NCBI GenBank assembly: GCA_030674185.1
Contig: CM060311.1
Coordinates: 98,407,013-98,471,012, forward strand
Direction: 5' to 3'
Origin: Monoplex corrugatus
Lineage: Eukaryota; Mollusca; Gastropoda; Littorinimorpha; Ranellidae
DNA: 64,000 nt
Shown: one piece after another, positions 1 to 11,822 of the stretch
Position numbering within the stretch: position 1 is the stretch's first letter
Layout of the letters: each line of letters opens with the position of its first letter
Program-made: the position numbers and the translations under genes
The notes under the pieces: model-generated
Told to the model about the DNA's origin: nothing
Seen by the model: only the letters and a program-made list of their open reading frames with translations
Database searches by the model: none

Positions 1-350
1 ATAATACAGTGTACCGTGAGTAAAAGACAGCATGAAAAAAAAGAACACTTAGCTACCGAAAGCAAATTAGATAGCTACTGTGATGCCAAAAGTGGAGGGG
101 TCTTTAATTTGATACGGACACCTATTGAGAAAAAAGATCATTAAGCTACATGATTATCTAAAGTTAATGCAAAAGAAATGTAAAGTTTGGTCACTAGTAC
201 TACATATATCAACGAGGAAAGACCACTGATAAATTTGTATTTTTCATGTCGTAGTGATTTCTTAAACAGTGGTGGGCTGTCCATGCGTTGTTTGGCTCCT
301 TTGGACCCAGTCATCAGTCACCTTGTTTACACACCCAATGGCAAGATGTG
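1..350. other. Unassigned AT-rich sequence
   Basis: I see no gene, RNA or clear repeat here. Open frames at 262-553 run through the AAT microsatellite on both strands and have no recognisable protein content. Confidence 0.5.
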
Positions 351-351
351 G

Positions 352-384
<33 letters not shown>

Positions 385-405
385 TAATAATGATAATAAT
401 AATTG
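351..405. repeat. AAT/TAA trinucleotide microsatellite
   Basis: About 18 tandem TAA-type triplets with a few GAT interruptions. Similar tracts form the 3' tails of LINE fragments elsewhere in this window, but no LINE coding sequence is visible next to this one. A short CAGA tetranucleotide run follows at about 486-511. Confidence 0.8.
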
Positions 406-572
406 TCCTTGTTCTTCCCGCGCAAGTGTGGGTGGACATGCTACCCAAATCACAGGTGAAAAATTCCTTGCTGACACTTTTTGCTGACAGACAGACAGAC
501 AGACACCACGGATCGGGCTGAACCAACCTCCTCTTTAACAACTGACTCGCCATGACCTCAGTCTTCGTGCCA

Positions 573-760
573 TTAACCCTTTGACTCCCGCATCCTATCC
601 ACCAGCATCCCTCATTGCCAACTAGGCAAGCAAAGCAAAAACTTAACCCTTTGATTCCCCTACCCTATCCACCAGCCTCCTGCAGGAAACTGGTGGATAG
701 GATGAGGGAGTCAAAGGGTTAAGTTTTTGCAGTTGGTGGATACGATGCCAAAGGATTAAC
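573..760. mobile_element. TTAA-ended nested palindromic element, copy 1
   Basis: The ends read TTAACCCTTTGACTCC on the left and a degraded inverted match on the right. Inside is a second palindrome with its own TTAA ends, centred on CTGCAG near 680-685. The arms carry the family's CCACCAGC...GCTGGTGG core. There is no coding capacity. TTAA flanks plus ends starting CCCTTTG are typical of piggyBac-type elements, so I infer a non-autonomous miniature element. The right outer end is eroded (AAAGGATTAA). Confidence 0.6.
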
Positions 761-761
761 T

Positions 762-1060
762 GATCATCACATGAAACATAAACCAATGATAATAAAGTAT
801 GAACAATTATTGTGTTGAACATTATGTTGTTGTTATCATTGTTGCTACATTGGCGATCATCACATGAAATACAGGCCAACTGTAATATAATATAAACAAG
901 TATTGTGTTGAACATTATGTTGTTGTTATCATTGTTGCTACATTGGCGATCATCACATGAAATACAGGCCAACGGTAATATAATATGAACAAGTATTGTG
1001 TTGAACATTATGTTGTTGTCTTGTTATCATTGTTGCTACTTTATATAATAAAGTATTGTT
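762..1060. repeat. 93-bp tandem repeat, about 3 copies
   Basis: The block beginning GATCATCACATGAAA recurs at 762, 855 and 948 with a 93-bp period. A partial fourth copy ends near 1060. Copies two and three are almost identical, while the first is more diverged. The short minus-strand frame across it is repetitive and shows no known domain. Confidence 0.85.
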
Positions 1061-1129
1061 GATGTTCACAGCATGAAAATTGTTTCCTAATATCACCATG
1101 AAAAACAATGGACACATTTCCACTGAAGG

Positions 1130-1161
1130 CATCTCTCTCTCTCTCTGTGTCTCTCTCTGTG

Positions 1162-1192
<31 letters not shown>

Positions 1193-1380
1193 GTGGTGTG
1201 TGTGTGTGTTTTGTTGTATGTGTGTCCGCGTGTGAGTGTGGTTGTGTTGTGTGGTGTCGCTTTTAGTGTTTTGTGTGTGTGTGTGTGGTTGTTGTGTTTG
1301 GGTGTTGTGTGTGTCTGTGTGTTTAGTGTGTTGTTTTGTTGTTCTGTGTTGAGTGTATGTGTTGTGTTTTGATATTTGTT
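1130..1380. repeat. CT- and GT-rich low-complexity tract
   Basis: Runs of CT dinucleotides change into GT/TG-rich sequence. Predicted His-Thr or Arg-Glu peptides on the minus strand are products of simple sequence. Confidence 0.85.
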
Positions 1381-1451
1381 GTACATGCATGTATATATGT
1401 GTAATATGTTTGTATTACTTTATAGTCATTTGAGTATATACAACATACGTA

Positions 1452-2165
1452 CTATGCATACATACATACATACATACATACATACTACATACATACATAT
1501 CAAATACATACGTACAACATACACTACATATCATACATACAACATACATTCATACGATAACGTACGCACGTACGTACACAAACATACGTACATGCATAAC
1601 ATACATACATACATACAACTACATACTACATACAACATACATCATACATACATACTACATGCATGCATACATACATACATACATACATACATACATACAT
1701 ACATACATAATACATACATTACCATATACGTACATGCTACATACATACATAATACAGATACATACGTACATACATACATACATCATACAATACGTACATT
1801 CATCATATACTACATACATCATACATACATACATACATACATATATACATACATACATACTACATACATCATACGAACATACCATAGATATACTACATAA
1901 CATACTACATATCATACATATGACATACATACACAACATACATACATACATACATACATACATACAACATACATTCATACAAGTACGCAGTACGTACAAA
2001 CATACTACATATACATACATACATCACACTACATACATACATACATACATACATACATTCATACATACTAGCACGTACTACATAATACATACTACATATA
2101 CATACATACATAACACTACATACATATCATACATCGACCACGTACGTACAAACATTACATATACA

Positions 2166-2196
<31 letters not shown>

Positions 2197-3313
2197 CATA
2201 CATACATACATCATACATACATGCATACATACATACATACATACATGCATACGTACTGCATACATACATACATACATACATGTACATACATACATACATA
2301 CATACATACATCATATACTACGTGCATTCATAATACATACATACATACATACATACATACATACATACATACATACATACAATACATACATACATACATA
2401 CATACATACATACTACATACATACTACATACATACACTGTACATACATACATACATACATACATACATACATACTACATACATACTACATGCATACATAC
2501 ATACAAACATAGATACATACATACATACATGCATACATACATACATACATACACACACACATACATACATACATACATACATACATACATACATACATAC
2601 ATACATACATACATACACTACATACATACATACAAACATACATTCATACGAACGTACGCACGTACGTACAAACATACGTACATATACATACATACACACA
2701 TACATACATACATACATACATACATGCATCATACATACATACATACATACATACACTGCATACATACATACATTCATACGAACGTACGCACGTACGTACA
2801 AACATCCTACATATACATACATACATACATACATACATACATACATACATACATACATACATACATACATACATACATGCATCATACATACATACATACA
2901 CACATGCATACATACATACATCATACATACATACGTACATGCATACATACATACATACATACACTGTACATACATACATACATACATACATACATACATA
3001 CATACTACGTGCATTCATATATACATACATACATACATACATACTACATACATACATACATACATACATACATACATACATACATACATACATACTACAT
3101 ACATACACTGTACATACATACATACATACATACATACATACATACATACATACTACATACATACTACATGCATACATACATACATACATACATACAAACA
3201 TAGATACATACATACATACATACATGCATACATACATACATACATACACACACACATACATACATACATACATACATACATACATACATACATACATACA
3301 TACATACATACAT
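1452..3313. repeat. TACA (CATA) tetranucleotide array, about 1.9 kb
   Basis: Long TACA runs are broken by recurring variants. The variant beginning CATTCATACGAACGTACG occurs near 2640 and 2770. A block with ACTGTACATAC and AAACATAGATAC occurs near 2440-2515 and again near 3105-3205, an offset of about 690 bp. This shows duplication of larger blocks inside the microsatellite. All open frames here read Tyr-Ile-His-Thr or Met-Tyr-Val-Cys and are not genes. The array abuts the 3' end of LINE A. Confidence 0.95.
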
Positions 3314-3376
3314 CGTCGTCGTCGTCGGCCTCTTTACATCTCAGGAGATGATAGTCTGCACCAGGAGGCGTTGTGG

Positions 3377-4857
3377 TCATGACGTGCACTTTCTGCTGTG
3401 GCTGTGCAGGCCGATTTTTGAGTGGCAATCTCTGTCACATCTGCCACATACAAATTGAGTTGCTATTGTCTGGTTTCTGGAACGTCGCTTGCGAAGAGCC
3501 CTTTTCTCATCTGCGCTTTGTGCTCTCCTCCTCTCCGCATTCACAACGCCTTGCTGAACGGCTGTCCGCCACACTGCCCTGTCTTCCGCCAGAGTCTCCC
3601 AAGAGCCTGGATCAATCCCTGAGTTGATCTCCCTTTTGCATGCGTCTACAAAGCGTAGCTGTGGGCGTCCTGGAGTTCGCTTCCGATTTGCCAGTTCGCC
3701 GTAGAGAACGTCTTTAGGTATGCGTCCATCCTCCATTCGATGCACATGGCCAAGCCAGCGTAGTCGGCGTTGGCTTAGAAGGGCAAAGATGGTCTGTAGG
3801 CCCGCACGACGGAGGACCTCTGTGTTGGTCACCTTGTCTTGCCATTGGATGCCGAGGATGCGTCGCAAGCAGCGGAGATGGAAAATGTTGAGCCTCTTTT
3901 CTTGGCTGGCGTATGTGGTCCAGGCTTCACTTGAGTAGAGTAGTGTGCTCAACACACATGCTCTGTACACCTGCATTTTGGTGTTCGCAGTGAGACTGCT
4001 GTTGGACCAGACCCGCTTGTTCAGTTTAGCCATAACAGATGAGGCCTTCGCAATTCTGGCGCCGATTTCAGCATCCAGAGAGAGGTTGTCACCTATGGTG
4101 GACCCCAAGTACTGAACTTGGTGGACAGTATTGAGGTCGTAGTCTCCAATGTGTAGAGATGGTGGTTCTTCACAGCCTTGGCCTAAGATCTCAGTTTTCT
4201 TCAAGCTGATTGTGAGACCAAACTCTCTGCAAGCGTGGGCGAAGCGATCAACGAGCCTCTGGAGATCTTGTTCACTGTGGGAAGCCAGCGCAGCATCATC
4301 TGCGAAGAGAGCTTCTCTGATGGTCTTCTTTTCCACCTTGGTTTTGGAACGAAGCCTGGCAATGTTGAAGAGCTTTCCATCGGTCCTTGTAGGAAGATAT
4401 ACCCCTTCTTCAGATCTGCAGAAGGCATAGGTCAGCAACATCGAGAAGAAGATCCCGAACAGAGTTGGGGCCAAAACACATCCCTGTTTCACTCCGCTGC
4501 TGATTCTAAAAGGCTCTGAAGTGGCACCATTATAGCACACAGTGCTATGCATATCCTCGTGAAAAGACTCGATGACAGCTGATAGTCTTCGGGGGCAGCC
4601 GATTTTCTTCAAAAGCTTGAAAAGACCACTCCGACTGACCAGGTCGAACGCTTTCGTGAGATCAATGAAGGCGAGGCAAAGGGGCATGTGCTGCTCGCGG
4701 TACTTTTCCCTCTGGCGAATGCTTTCCCAACAATGCTGAGGAGAGAGATTCCGCGATAATTATTACAGTCGCTGCGGTCGCCCTTGTTCTTATATAGCGT
4801 CACTATCCTGGCGTCTCTCATGTCTCTGGAATGAAGCCTTCCTTCCAGCACAAGCAC
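3377..4857 (-). pseudogene. LINE A reverse transcriptase with internal deletion
   Basis: Two frames make up this part. 4609-4857 gives RDARIVTLYKNK and NYRGISLLSIVGKAFA (RT motif 1). 3377-4687 gives CLAFIDLTKAFD (motif A), SGVKQGCVLAPTLFG (motif B), LFADDAALA (FADD catalytic box) and a C-terminal Cys-x2-Cys...His-x4-Cys cluster. Between motif 1 and motif A only about 15 residues remain, against about 50 in LINE B of this same window. About 35 codons, including the GFRPGRST-like block, are therefore missing and the frame changes at the junction near 4705-4715. This copy cannot encode a working polymerase. Confidence 0.85.
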
Positions 4858-6182
4858 AAAAGTTCATGCAATTCGTTGAGAAGGGCAGGCTTCCCGCACT
4901 TGATGACCTCTGGAGGTATTCCGTCTTCACCAGGGGCTTTTCCCGTCGCCAAACCGTCAATCGCCTTGTTTAGTTCTTCAAGGCTTGGCTCAGCATCAAA
5001 CTCCTCCATGACAGGCAGGCCCTCAATGGCATTCAGGGCAGCATCGGTGACAGAGTTCTGCGTGGAGTACAGCTCCAGGTAGTGCTCTACCCATATCTCC
5101 ATCAGCTTTGCAGAGTCTGTGATGCTTTCTCCTGCTTTGGACTTAAGGGGAGCTGACTTGGAGGCTGCTGGACCAGTCGCTTGTTTGATGCCAGTGTACA
5201 TGCTGCCAGTGTTGCCTGAATCTGCAGACTGCTGAATACTTGCGCTCAACTGTAGCCAATAGTCGTTGGCGCATCGCCGAGCAGTTTGTTGGGCCTTGCT
5301 GCGGGCAGCTCTGTAAGCGTCACGAGTAGTTTGGGTATTGTTGTTTTTATACGCAAGTAAAGCCTTGCGTTTCGCTTCCACCACTGGTTCCATTTCCTGC
5401 CAGTTTGCCTCAAACCAGTCGGGATTCTTTCGTTCTTTTTCCCCAAATATACTCAGGGCAGACTGATAGATTGTGTCCCTCACGTGATTCCACTTTTCCT
5501 CAGCGTTTTGGATCTCTGAGCCACTCTTGAGCGCTACATTCAGGGTTTCTACAAACTCCCTGGCCTTGGTCGGATCGGACGTGCGACAGGCATTAATCCT
5601 TGGGTGACCTTTCTTCTTCGAGTGGTGCAGTCTTCTGGGTAGAAGCTTGATCTTGCTGCATACCAGGGTGTGGTTTGTGTCGCAATCAGCGCTGTGGAAA
5701 CTCCTCGTGTTGAGGACGTTGTTAAGGTCCGACCTCCTTGTTAAGATGAGGTCGAGCTGATGCCAGTGGTGGGATCTGGGGTGGCGCCATGACACCTTGT
5801 GCTTATTGTTGAAAAAGGTGTTGGTGATGGCCAGCTTGTGGTAAGAGCAAAGTTCCAGGAGTCTTTGACCGTTTTCATTTTGCTTCCCAACACCATGATG
5901 TCCAATGCTGGTTGGCCAGGCCTCAAAATCAGCACCTACGCGTGCGTTCAGATCTCCCAATATGAAGAGACCTTCCTTGCTGGGAACTCCTCTGACAACA
6001 GCATCCAGGGCCTCATAGAACTTGTCCTTGACGTCGGGTGAGGAGCTTAATGTTGGGGCATAGGTACAGATGAAGTTGACTGTGCCTGAACTGGTCGTCA
6101 TTTTCAGAGTGAGCAGTCTCTCCATACCTCCTGTGGGGAGCTCTACAGTTGCTAGGAGGGAGTTCTTTACAGCGAAGCCCAC
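4818..6182 (-). pseudogene. LINE A endonuclease remainder plus linker and early RT
   Basis: 454 codons, starting inside the endonuclease at MGFAVKNSLLATVE. Around residue 95 it carries the LGDLNARVG motif, where Asp and Asn coordinate metal and substrate. Later comes an LDLILTRR strand. The terminal Ser/Thr-Asp-His catalytic motif reads TNHTLV here, so the Asp is replaced by Asn and activity is doubtful. The second half is the linker leading to the reverse transcriptase, with the GKAPGEDGIPPEVIK block near the end. The frame stops at IPET because of a one-base shift near 4830; the following residues (RDMRDARIVTLYKNK) continue in the neighbouring frame. Confidence 0.8.
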
Positions 6183-6239
6183 ACCATGAATACGTGGCTC
6201 CTCTGGGTTCTTCCCTGCCAGTAGAACGTGTAGTTCTTC

Positions 6240-6542
6240 TCATGCAGCGATGTCGATGTTGAGTCGCTGAAGCTCCCTGTCTATCACGGCCGTCTTCCGT
6301 GTGTCGTCTAACAGCTGTAGGTCGCTGTCAAATCCAGGACACATTGTCCTTACATTCCAGCTTGATATCAGAAGAGCTGGCATCTTCTTTTTCTTCTTTG
6401 TGTTGCCTGGTGCCTGGTATTTACACCCTGCCTGTCGAGTTTCCTCTAAGCTCCAAGCACCCATTGGAGCAAACAGGTTGTGGCGGGGTAACACCTTACT
6501 GACTGGGGACTGCCCAGCTTGAGGCGGGCGGTAGCTACCCAA
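6240..6542 (-). pseudogene. LINE A endonuclease N-terminal fragment
   Basis: The last 50 or so residues carry the start of an AP-endonuclease domain, including a SSWNVRTM motif (strand 1 of the fold) and a stretch ending NIDIAA. In intact relatives the next residues are the catalytic LQET motif. Here the frame meets a stop directly after DIAA, and the next recognisable protein (about EKNYTFYWQG) follows in another frame. So a short segment containing the catalytic glutamate has been lost. The N-terminal half of the frame (Lys-rich, near 6390) has no recognisable domain and may be leader sequence. Confidence 0.7.
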
Positions 6543-7200
6543 TGGAATGCGAAGATTCCTCCCACCGTCGAGAGTAACCCCTGGCGCCCGGCTCTACGCC
6601 AAAAAAGCCTAGGCTTAAAACTGGTATCTGCTACTCTCGTGTTGTGTCGATGCTGTGTTACCAGCGAAGCTGGAGTGACCTCTCCAGGTGCAGGCCTGGG
6701 CAAGTGAATATGGAGGACGAGCTGTTGCCCATGCAGCAGATCCCCCCTCTCCTCGCCACTAGTAGAATCCAGGGGAAAGACGGAGGCCTGTACGCCTTGT
6801 ACCAGGGGCGACGCAGGAGTTGCCAGAACGAGGTTGTAGACAACGGCGAACTGCCTTAGGGACTCCGACTCCGGATTTTTCCTCAGGGTTGACTCCCGAA
6901 GCCTTTCCTATGAGTGGGTATGGCCGCAAGGCAGCGGAGGTTTGAAATCAGAGTTTTCCTTCTCTTAGATGAGCTGTCTTCCCAGACTGATGAGCCCCAT
7001 CTACCCAAAGCACTGGTTTTCAGGCGCCAGTAGCCCGCCTTCACCCCTTCTCCTATCAGTAGTAGCAGTTCCGCCGGGCTTATATCTAAGCCACACGAGC
7101 AGGCTAGGAGCTGGACTTAGTTGTCAGAGGCTATTGGAGACGCGCGCCGTGAGGGGCATTTTATAGACAATGGGAGCTTGTCCCCATTGCCACCCCTCGG

Positions 7201-7509
7201 CTATGACAACCTTGGATACCTATATATGTATACATATATATACATATACATATATGTATATATGTATGTAAGAATTTTGCTCTAAACACAGTCTAAATTC
7301 CCCGGGCAGTGACAAGCTGTCAGCCTGATGTTGTGTTTCAACCATAGACATTTTTTTTACTGTTAACGTCTCTGTTCACAATCATTTCTATGTTGATTGC
7401 TTGACATCTCTTTTTCTAATGACAAAAATTTGCCACGAAATTTCAATGGATTGTTTTGCTGCTGGAGCCAGATGCAGCGTTTGTGCCTTGTCGTTTGATG
7501 CAAGTGATG
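7201..7509. other. AT-rich TATA/CATA tract and unassigned sequence
   Basis: 7210-7272 alternates TATA, TATG and CATA. The rest, up to the minisatellite, has no coding or RNA signature I can support. Confidence 0.5.
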
Positions 7510-9838
7510 TACGGTATATGTTGGGTAGTTCTCATCCAACTTCTCTGTGTAAACATGGACCACTGTTATGTTGGGTAGTTCTTCTCCAAACATCTTTGTG
7601 TAAAAATGGACCGTAGTATATATTGGTAATTCTTATATTGTTTGTGTAAAAATGGACCACAGACCTTGGTACAAGTGCTGCTCGTTGTATGTTGGGTAGT
7701 TCTTTTTCAACTTTCTGTGTAAAAATGGATCACAGTATATGTTGCGTAGTTCTTATCCAACTTCTCTGTGCAAAAATGGACCAAAGACTTTGATGCAAGT
7801 GATGTTTCGTATATGTTGGGTAGTTCTTGAATAAGACTTTTTTTCTGCAAAAATGGACTGCAGTATATGTTGAGTAGTTCTTATCCAATTTGTCTGTGTA
7901 AGAATGGACACAGTATATATTGCGTAGTTCTTATCCAAATTGGTTATGTAAAAATGGACCAAATATATGTTGGATAGTTCTTATTCAACTTCGTTGTGTG
8001 AAAAAGGACAACAGTATGTGTTGGATAGTTCTTATCCAACTTCGTTGTGTAAAAATGGACCACAGTATATGTTGGGTAGTTCATATCCAAACCTCTCTGT
8101 GTAAAAATGGACCACAGTATATGTTGGGTAGTTCATATCCAAACCTCTCTGTGTAAAAATGGACCACAGTATATGTTGGGTAGTTCATATCCAAACCTCT
8201 CTGTGTAAAAATGACCACAGTATATGTTGAGTAGTTCTTATCCAACGTCTCTCTGTATAAATGGACCACAATAGATCTTGGGTAGTTCTTATCCAAATTG
8301 GTTATGTAAAAATGGACCACAGTATATGCTGAGTAGTTCTTATCCAGCTTCGTTGTGTAAAAATGGACCACAGTATATGTTGGGTAGTTCTTATCCAAAC
8401 CTCTCTGTGTAAAAACGGACCACAGTATATGTTGAGTAGTTCTTATCCAGCTTGTCTGTGCAAAAATGGACTACAGCATATGTTGGGGAGTTATTATCCT
8501 AATTCTTTGTGTAAAAATGGACTACAGTATATATTGGGGAGTTATCGTAATTCCTTGTGTAAAAATGGACCACAGCATATGTTAGGGAGTTATTATCGTA
8601 ATTCTTTGTGTAAAAATGGACCACAGCATATGTTGGGGAGTTATTATCGTAATTCTTTGTGTAAAAATGGACCACAGCATATGTTGGGGAGTTATTATCG
8701 TAATTCTTTGTGTAAAAATGGACCACAACATATGTTGGGGAGTTATCGTAATTCTTTGTGTAAAAATGGACCACAACATATGTTAGGGAGTTATTATCGT
8801 AATTCTTTGTGTAAAAATGGACCACAGCATATGTTGGGGAGTTATTATCGTAATTCTTTGTGTAAAAATGGACCACAGCATATGTTGGGGAGTTATTATC
8901 CTAATTCTTTGTGTAAAAATGGACCACAGCATATGTTGGGGAGTTATTATCCTAATTCTTTGTGTAAAAATGGACCAAAGCATATGTTGGGGAGTTATCG
9001 TAATTCTTTGTGTAAAAATGGACCACAGCATATGTTAGGGAGTTATCGTAATTCTTTGTGTAAAAATGGACCACAGCATATGTTAGGGAGTTATCGTAAT
9101 TCTTTGTGTAAAAATGGACCACAGCATATGTTGGAGAGTTATCGTAATTCTTTGTGTAAAAATGGACCACAACATGATAGGGAGTTATCGTAATTCTTTG
9201 TGTAAAAATGGACCACAGCATATGTTGGGGAGTTATCGTAATTCTTTGTGTAAAAATGGACCACAACATATGTTGGGGAGTTATTATCGTAATTCTTTGT
9301 GTAAAAATGGACCACAACATATGTTAGGGAGTTATTATCCTAATTCTTTGTGTAAAAATGGACCACAGCACATGTTAGGGAGTTATTATCGTAAATCTTT
9401 ATGTAAAAATGGACCACAGCATATGTCGGGGAGTTATTATCCTGATTCTTTGTGTAAAACTGGACCACAGCATATGTTGGGGAGTTATTATCCTAATTCT
9501 TTGTGTAAAAATGGACCACAGCATATGTTGGGGAGTTATTATCCTGATTCTTTGTGTAAAACTGGACCACAGCATATGTTGGGGAGTTATTATCCTGATT
9601 CTTTGTGTAAAACTGGACCACAGCATATGTTGGGGAGTTATTATCCTAATTCTTTGTGTAAAAATGGACCACAGCATATGTTGGGGAGTTATTATCCTGA
9701 TTCTTTGTGTAAAACTGGACCACAGCATATGTTGGGGAGTTATTATCCTAATTCTTTGTGTAAAAATAGAATACAGCATATGTTGAGGACAGGGGGGAGG
9801 GGGGTCTTATCCTAATTCATTGTGTAAAAATGGACCAC
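7510..9838. repeat. 48/51-bp minisatellite, about 45 copies
   Basis: The unit contains GTGTAAAAATGGACCACAG and GTTGGGGAGTTATTAT. The left part (7510-8460) is diverged, with units of about 50-57 bp. The right part (8463-9775) is very homogeneous, with 51-bp units and 48-bp variants that lack one TAT triplet. Both lengths are divisible by three, so long repetitive frames stay open on both strands (for example 8363-9193 and 9114-9815 on plus). These are by-products of the period: there is no start context, domain or consistent frame across the array. Confidence 0.95.
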
Positions 9839-10170
9839 AGAGCCAGGTACAGTGATGGACCTTCCAGCCCTGGACAGTCTCAGCGTCGATTCCGACTTGC
9901 TTGTGGGATTAATACCTTTACACCTGAAATGGAGGATGAATGGGACTTCATGATATAATGCATTCGGACTTTATACCCGTTTACGAAGGAACAGTGGGGG
10001 ATGGGGGAGACAGAGGGACTTCATGACAAGGGAAGCAATTCATGGTAATCAATGTTTATAGTCATACACATCATTACGTAGACTGCGGTGACTCATCTGA
10101 CGTACAGTCAGATATAAGGGAGCGGTAAGCTGAGTGCTGCTTTGTTTAGCAGTATATCGTTAACATCACT
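9839..10170. other. Unassigned unique sequence
   Basis: Non-repetitive DNA. A stretch at about 9848-9960 is open in two plus-strand frames but resembles nothing I recognise. Confidence 0.4.
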
Positions 10171-10478
10171 TTAACCCTTTGACTCCCGCACCCTATCTAC
10201 CAACTGCCAAAACTTAACCCTTTGATTCCCTCACCCTTTCCGCCAGATCACTTTAACCCTTTGACTCCCGCACCCTATCTACCAACTGCCAAAACTTAAC
10301 CCTTCGATTCCCTCACCCTTTCGGCCAGCTACCCTTTGATTCCCTCACCCTTTCCATCAGCTTCCTGCAGGAAGCTGGTGGAAAGGGTGAGGAGATCAAA
10401 GGGTTAGGTTTTTGCTTGGATAGCATGATTGACAATGCAGGATGCTGGTGGACAGGGTGCGGGAATCAAAGGATTAAG
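10171..10478. mobile_element. TTAA-ended palindromic element, copy 2 (compound)
   Basis: Two left half-units (TTAACCCTTTGACTCCCGCA... at 10171 and about 10253) stand in direct order. They are followed by a full inner palindrome centred on CTTCCTGCAGGAAG near 10360-10375 and a right outer end near 10478. The duplicated left arm shows that arms of this family can be copied in tandem. Confidence 0.65.
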
Positions 10479-10575
10479 AACAATCGGGATGTTCAGGCGT
10501 CTATATGCAATCGAGATCTTCCAAAAAAATTTTTTTTTACAGAAATGATTATCATTACATTTTTCACGCAGCACC

Positions 10576-10614
<39 letters not shown>

Positions 10615-11070
10615 GTGCCAAATTCTTTCTTCACTACAGTCACAAGAAGAAAGTGTTTCATTTTTCATAATGTTTATTTGTAACAATGCAAAAGAAACAA
10701 AAACAAAATGCACTGGAATTCACTCACCGTGTAAGACATTCAAAACATTTGGGGGGAGGGGGAGGGGGGAGAGAAGTTTGAAATAAATTATATGACCAGT
10801 ATCTTCTTCCACCCGATCCTCAAAAGCTAAATTATTGATACCTGTTCACTGCGTGTTTCAAACACATCTTCAGAGGTGGTTTTCCCTCTCCCCCCGACTG
10901 TCTACAAACGGCAAAACTTCAGTGTCAATGGTAGAGAAAATCTTGTGTACTGACGAGGCCCTAGTGGTACGATGGCTCTTTCTGCTGGAAAGGTATGTTG
11001 CTATTCTTTTGTTCAATTTCTGTCCACTAGAATTGGCTTGGTACAACCGAAATGTTGAGTGAATATATAT

Positions 11071-11162
<92 letters not shown>

Positions 11163-11609
11163 TGCATGCTTGTGTGTGCGTGTGTAGGCACACGTCAGTA
11201 TATCCTTCCTTGTACTGTACAATTAAAAACGCAGGTACAAAAACTATACATACAAACTGAAACGGTGATGGCAATTAGAAAGGAAATTATGTCTGACATG
11301 GCGTGTTATACAAACTGAATAATGTATCACCGTAACTACCACCTGGGCCACAGGGAGCGGAGTTCAAAATCAAAATGTGTTTAAAACAGAATGTGAAGCA
11401 GCTGGAAGTGTCCATGGAAAATCCTGTAAAACAAAAACAAAAACAAAAACGAAACAAACACAAAAGATGAACGTGGAGACAAAAACTCTAGCATCAGAAA
11501 CATCGCCACAGGACAGTGACGTCTGGCCCTGTACTCATTCCCTTTCACAGTTATACACGCTCCTGTCCTTGTCAAACCTCACACATTAAAAAGGGTTAAC
11601 AACGCCACG
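10479..11609. repeat. Microsatellites within unassigned DNA
   Basis: 10575-10612 is a CTGT run, 10750-10770 is a G-rich patch, 11080-11160 is a TG run of about 40 repeats, and 11430-11455 is an AAAAC run. The intervening DNA holds no gene I can support; one exon-like stretch near 10877 is discussed under rejected items. Confidence 0.75.
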
Positions 11610-11807
11610 TTAACCCTTTCACTTCCACACACTATCCGCCAGCCTCCTGCAATGTAAGTCGTGATAGCAAAGCAAAAAAAAAACTTAACCCTGTCGCGCT
11701 CTACCCCTAACCGCCAGCTTCCTGCAGGAAGTTGGTGGATAGGGTGACAGAGTGAAAGGGTTAAATTTTTGCAGTTGACAGATAAGGTGCAGGAGTGAAA
11801 GAGTTAA
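11610..11807. mobile_element. TTAA-ended nested palindromic element, copy 3
   Basis: The left end TTAACCCTTTCACTTCC is at 11610. The inner palindrome is centred on CTTCCTGCAGGAAG near 11715, and a right end GAGTGAAAGAGTTAA lies near 11805. The 39-bp minisatellite starts about 15 bp after its right end. Confidence 0.65.
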
Positions 11808-11822
11808 GCAGCAATGAGATTG

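Larger units (their letters stand above)
3314..7200 (-). mobile_element. LINE A: defective RTE-like non-LTR retrotransposon
   Basis: On the minus strand, an apurinic-type endonuclease region (about 6540-5600) is followed by a linker, a reverse transcriptase (about 4900-4000) and a C-terminal Cys/His cluster ending at 3377. The 3' end is a short non-coding stretch and a GAC-type triplet run at 3313-3327, meeting the TACA array. Upstream, 6543-7200 is unique GC-richer DNA that I infer is the element's 5' region; a CAATGGG/CCCATTG inverted repeat lies near 7168-7190 and an AT-rich TATACATA tract follows at 7210-7272. Coding is broken by an endonuclease deletion, at least two frameshifts and a deletion in the reverse transcriptase. 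The exact clade is uncertain. No target duplication could be identified. Confidence 0.85.

Noticed and set aside
573..760. TTAACCC ends as interstitial telomere repeats
   Set aside because: The sequence TTAACCCTTTGACTCC occurs once per arm and is not a tandem CCCTAA-type repeat; it fits transposon ends better.
9848..9960. Possible short coding exon after the 51-bp array
   Set aside because: Two overlapping frames are equally open, the acceptor lies in sequence similar to minisatellite flanks, and no homology is recognised.
10877..11008. Exon-like stretch ending GAAAG before GTATGT, open on plus
   Set aside because: The upstream acceptor is weak, the minus strand is open too, and there is no partner exon or recognised peptide.
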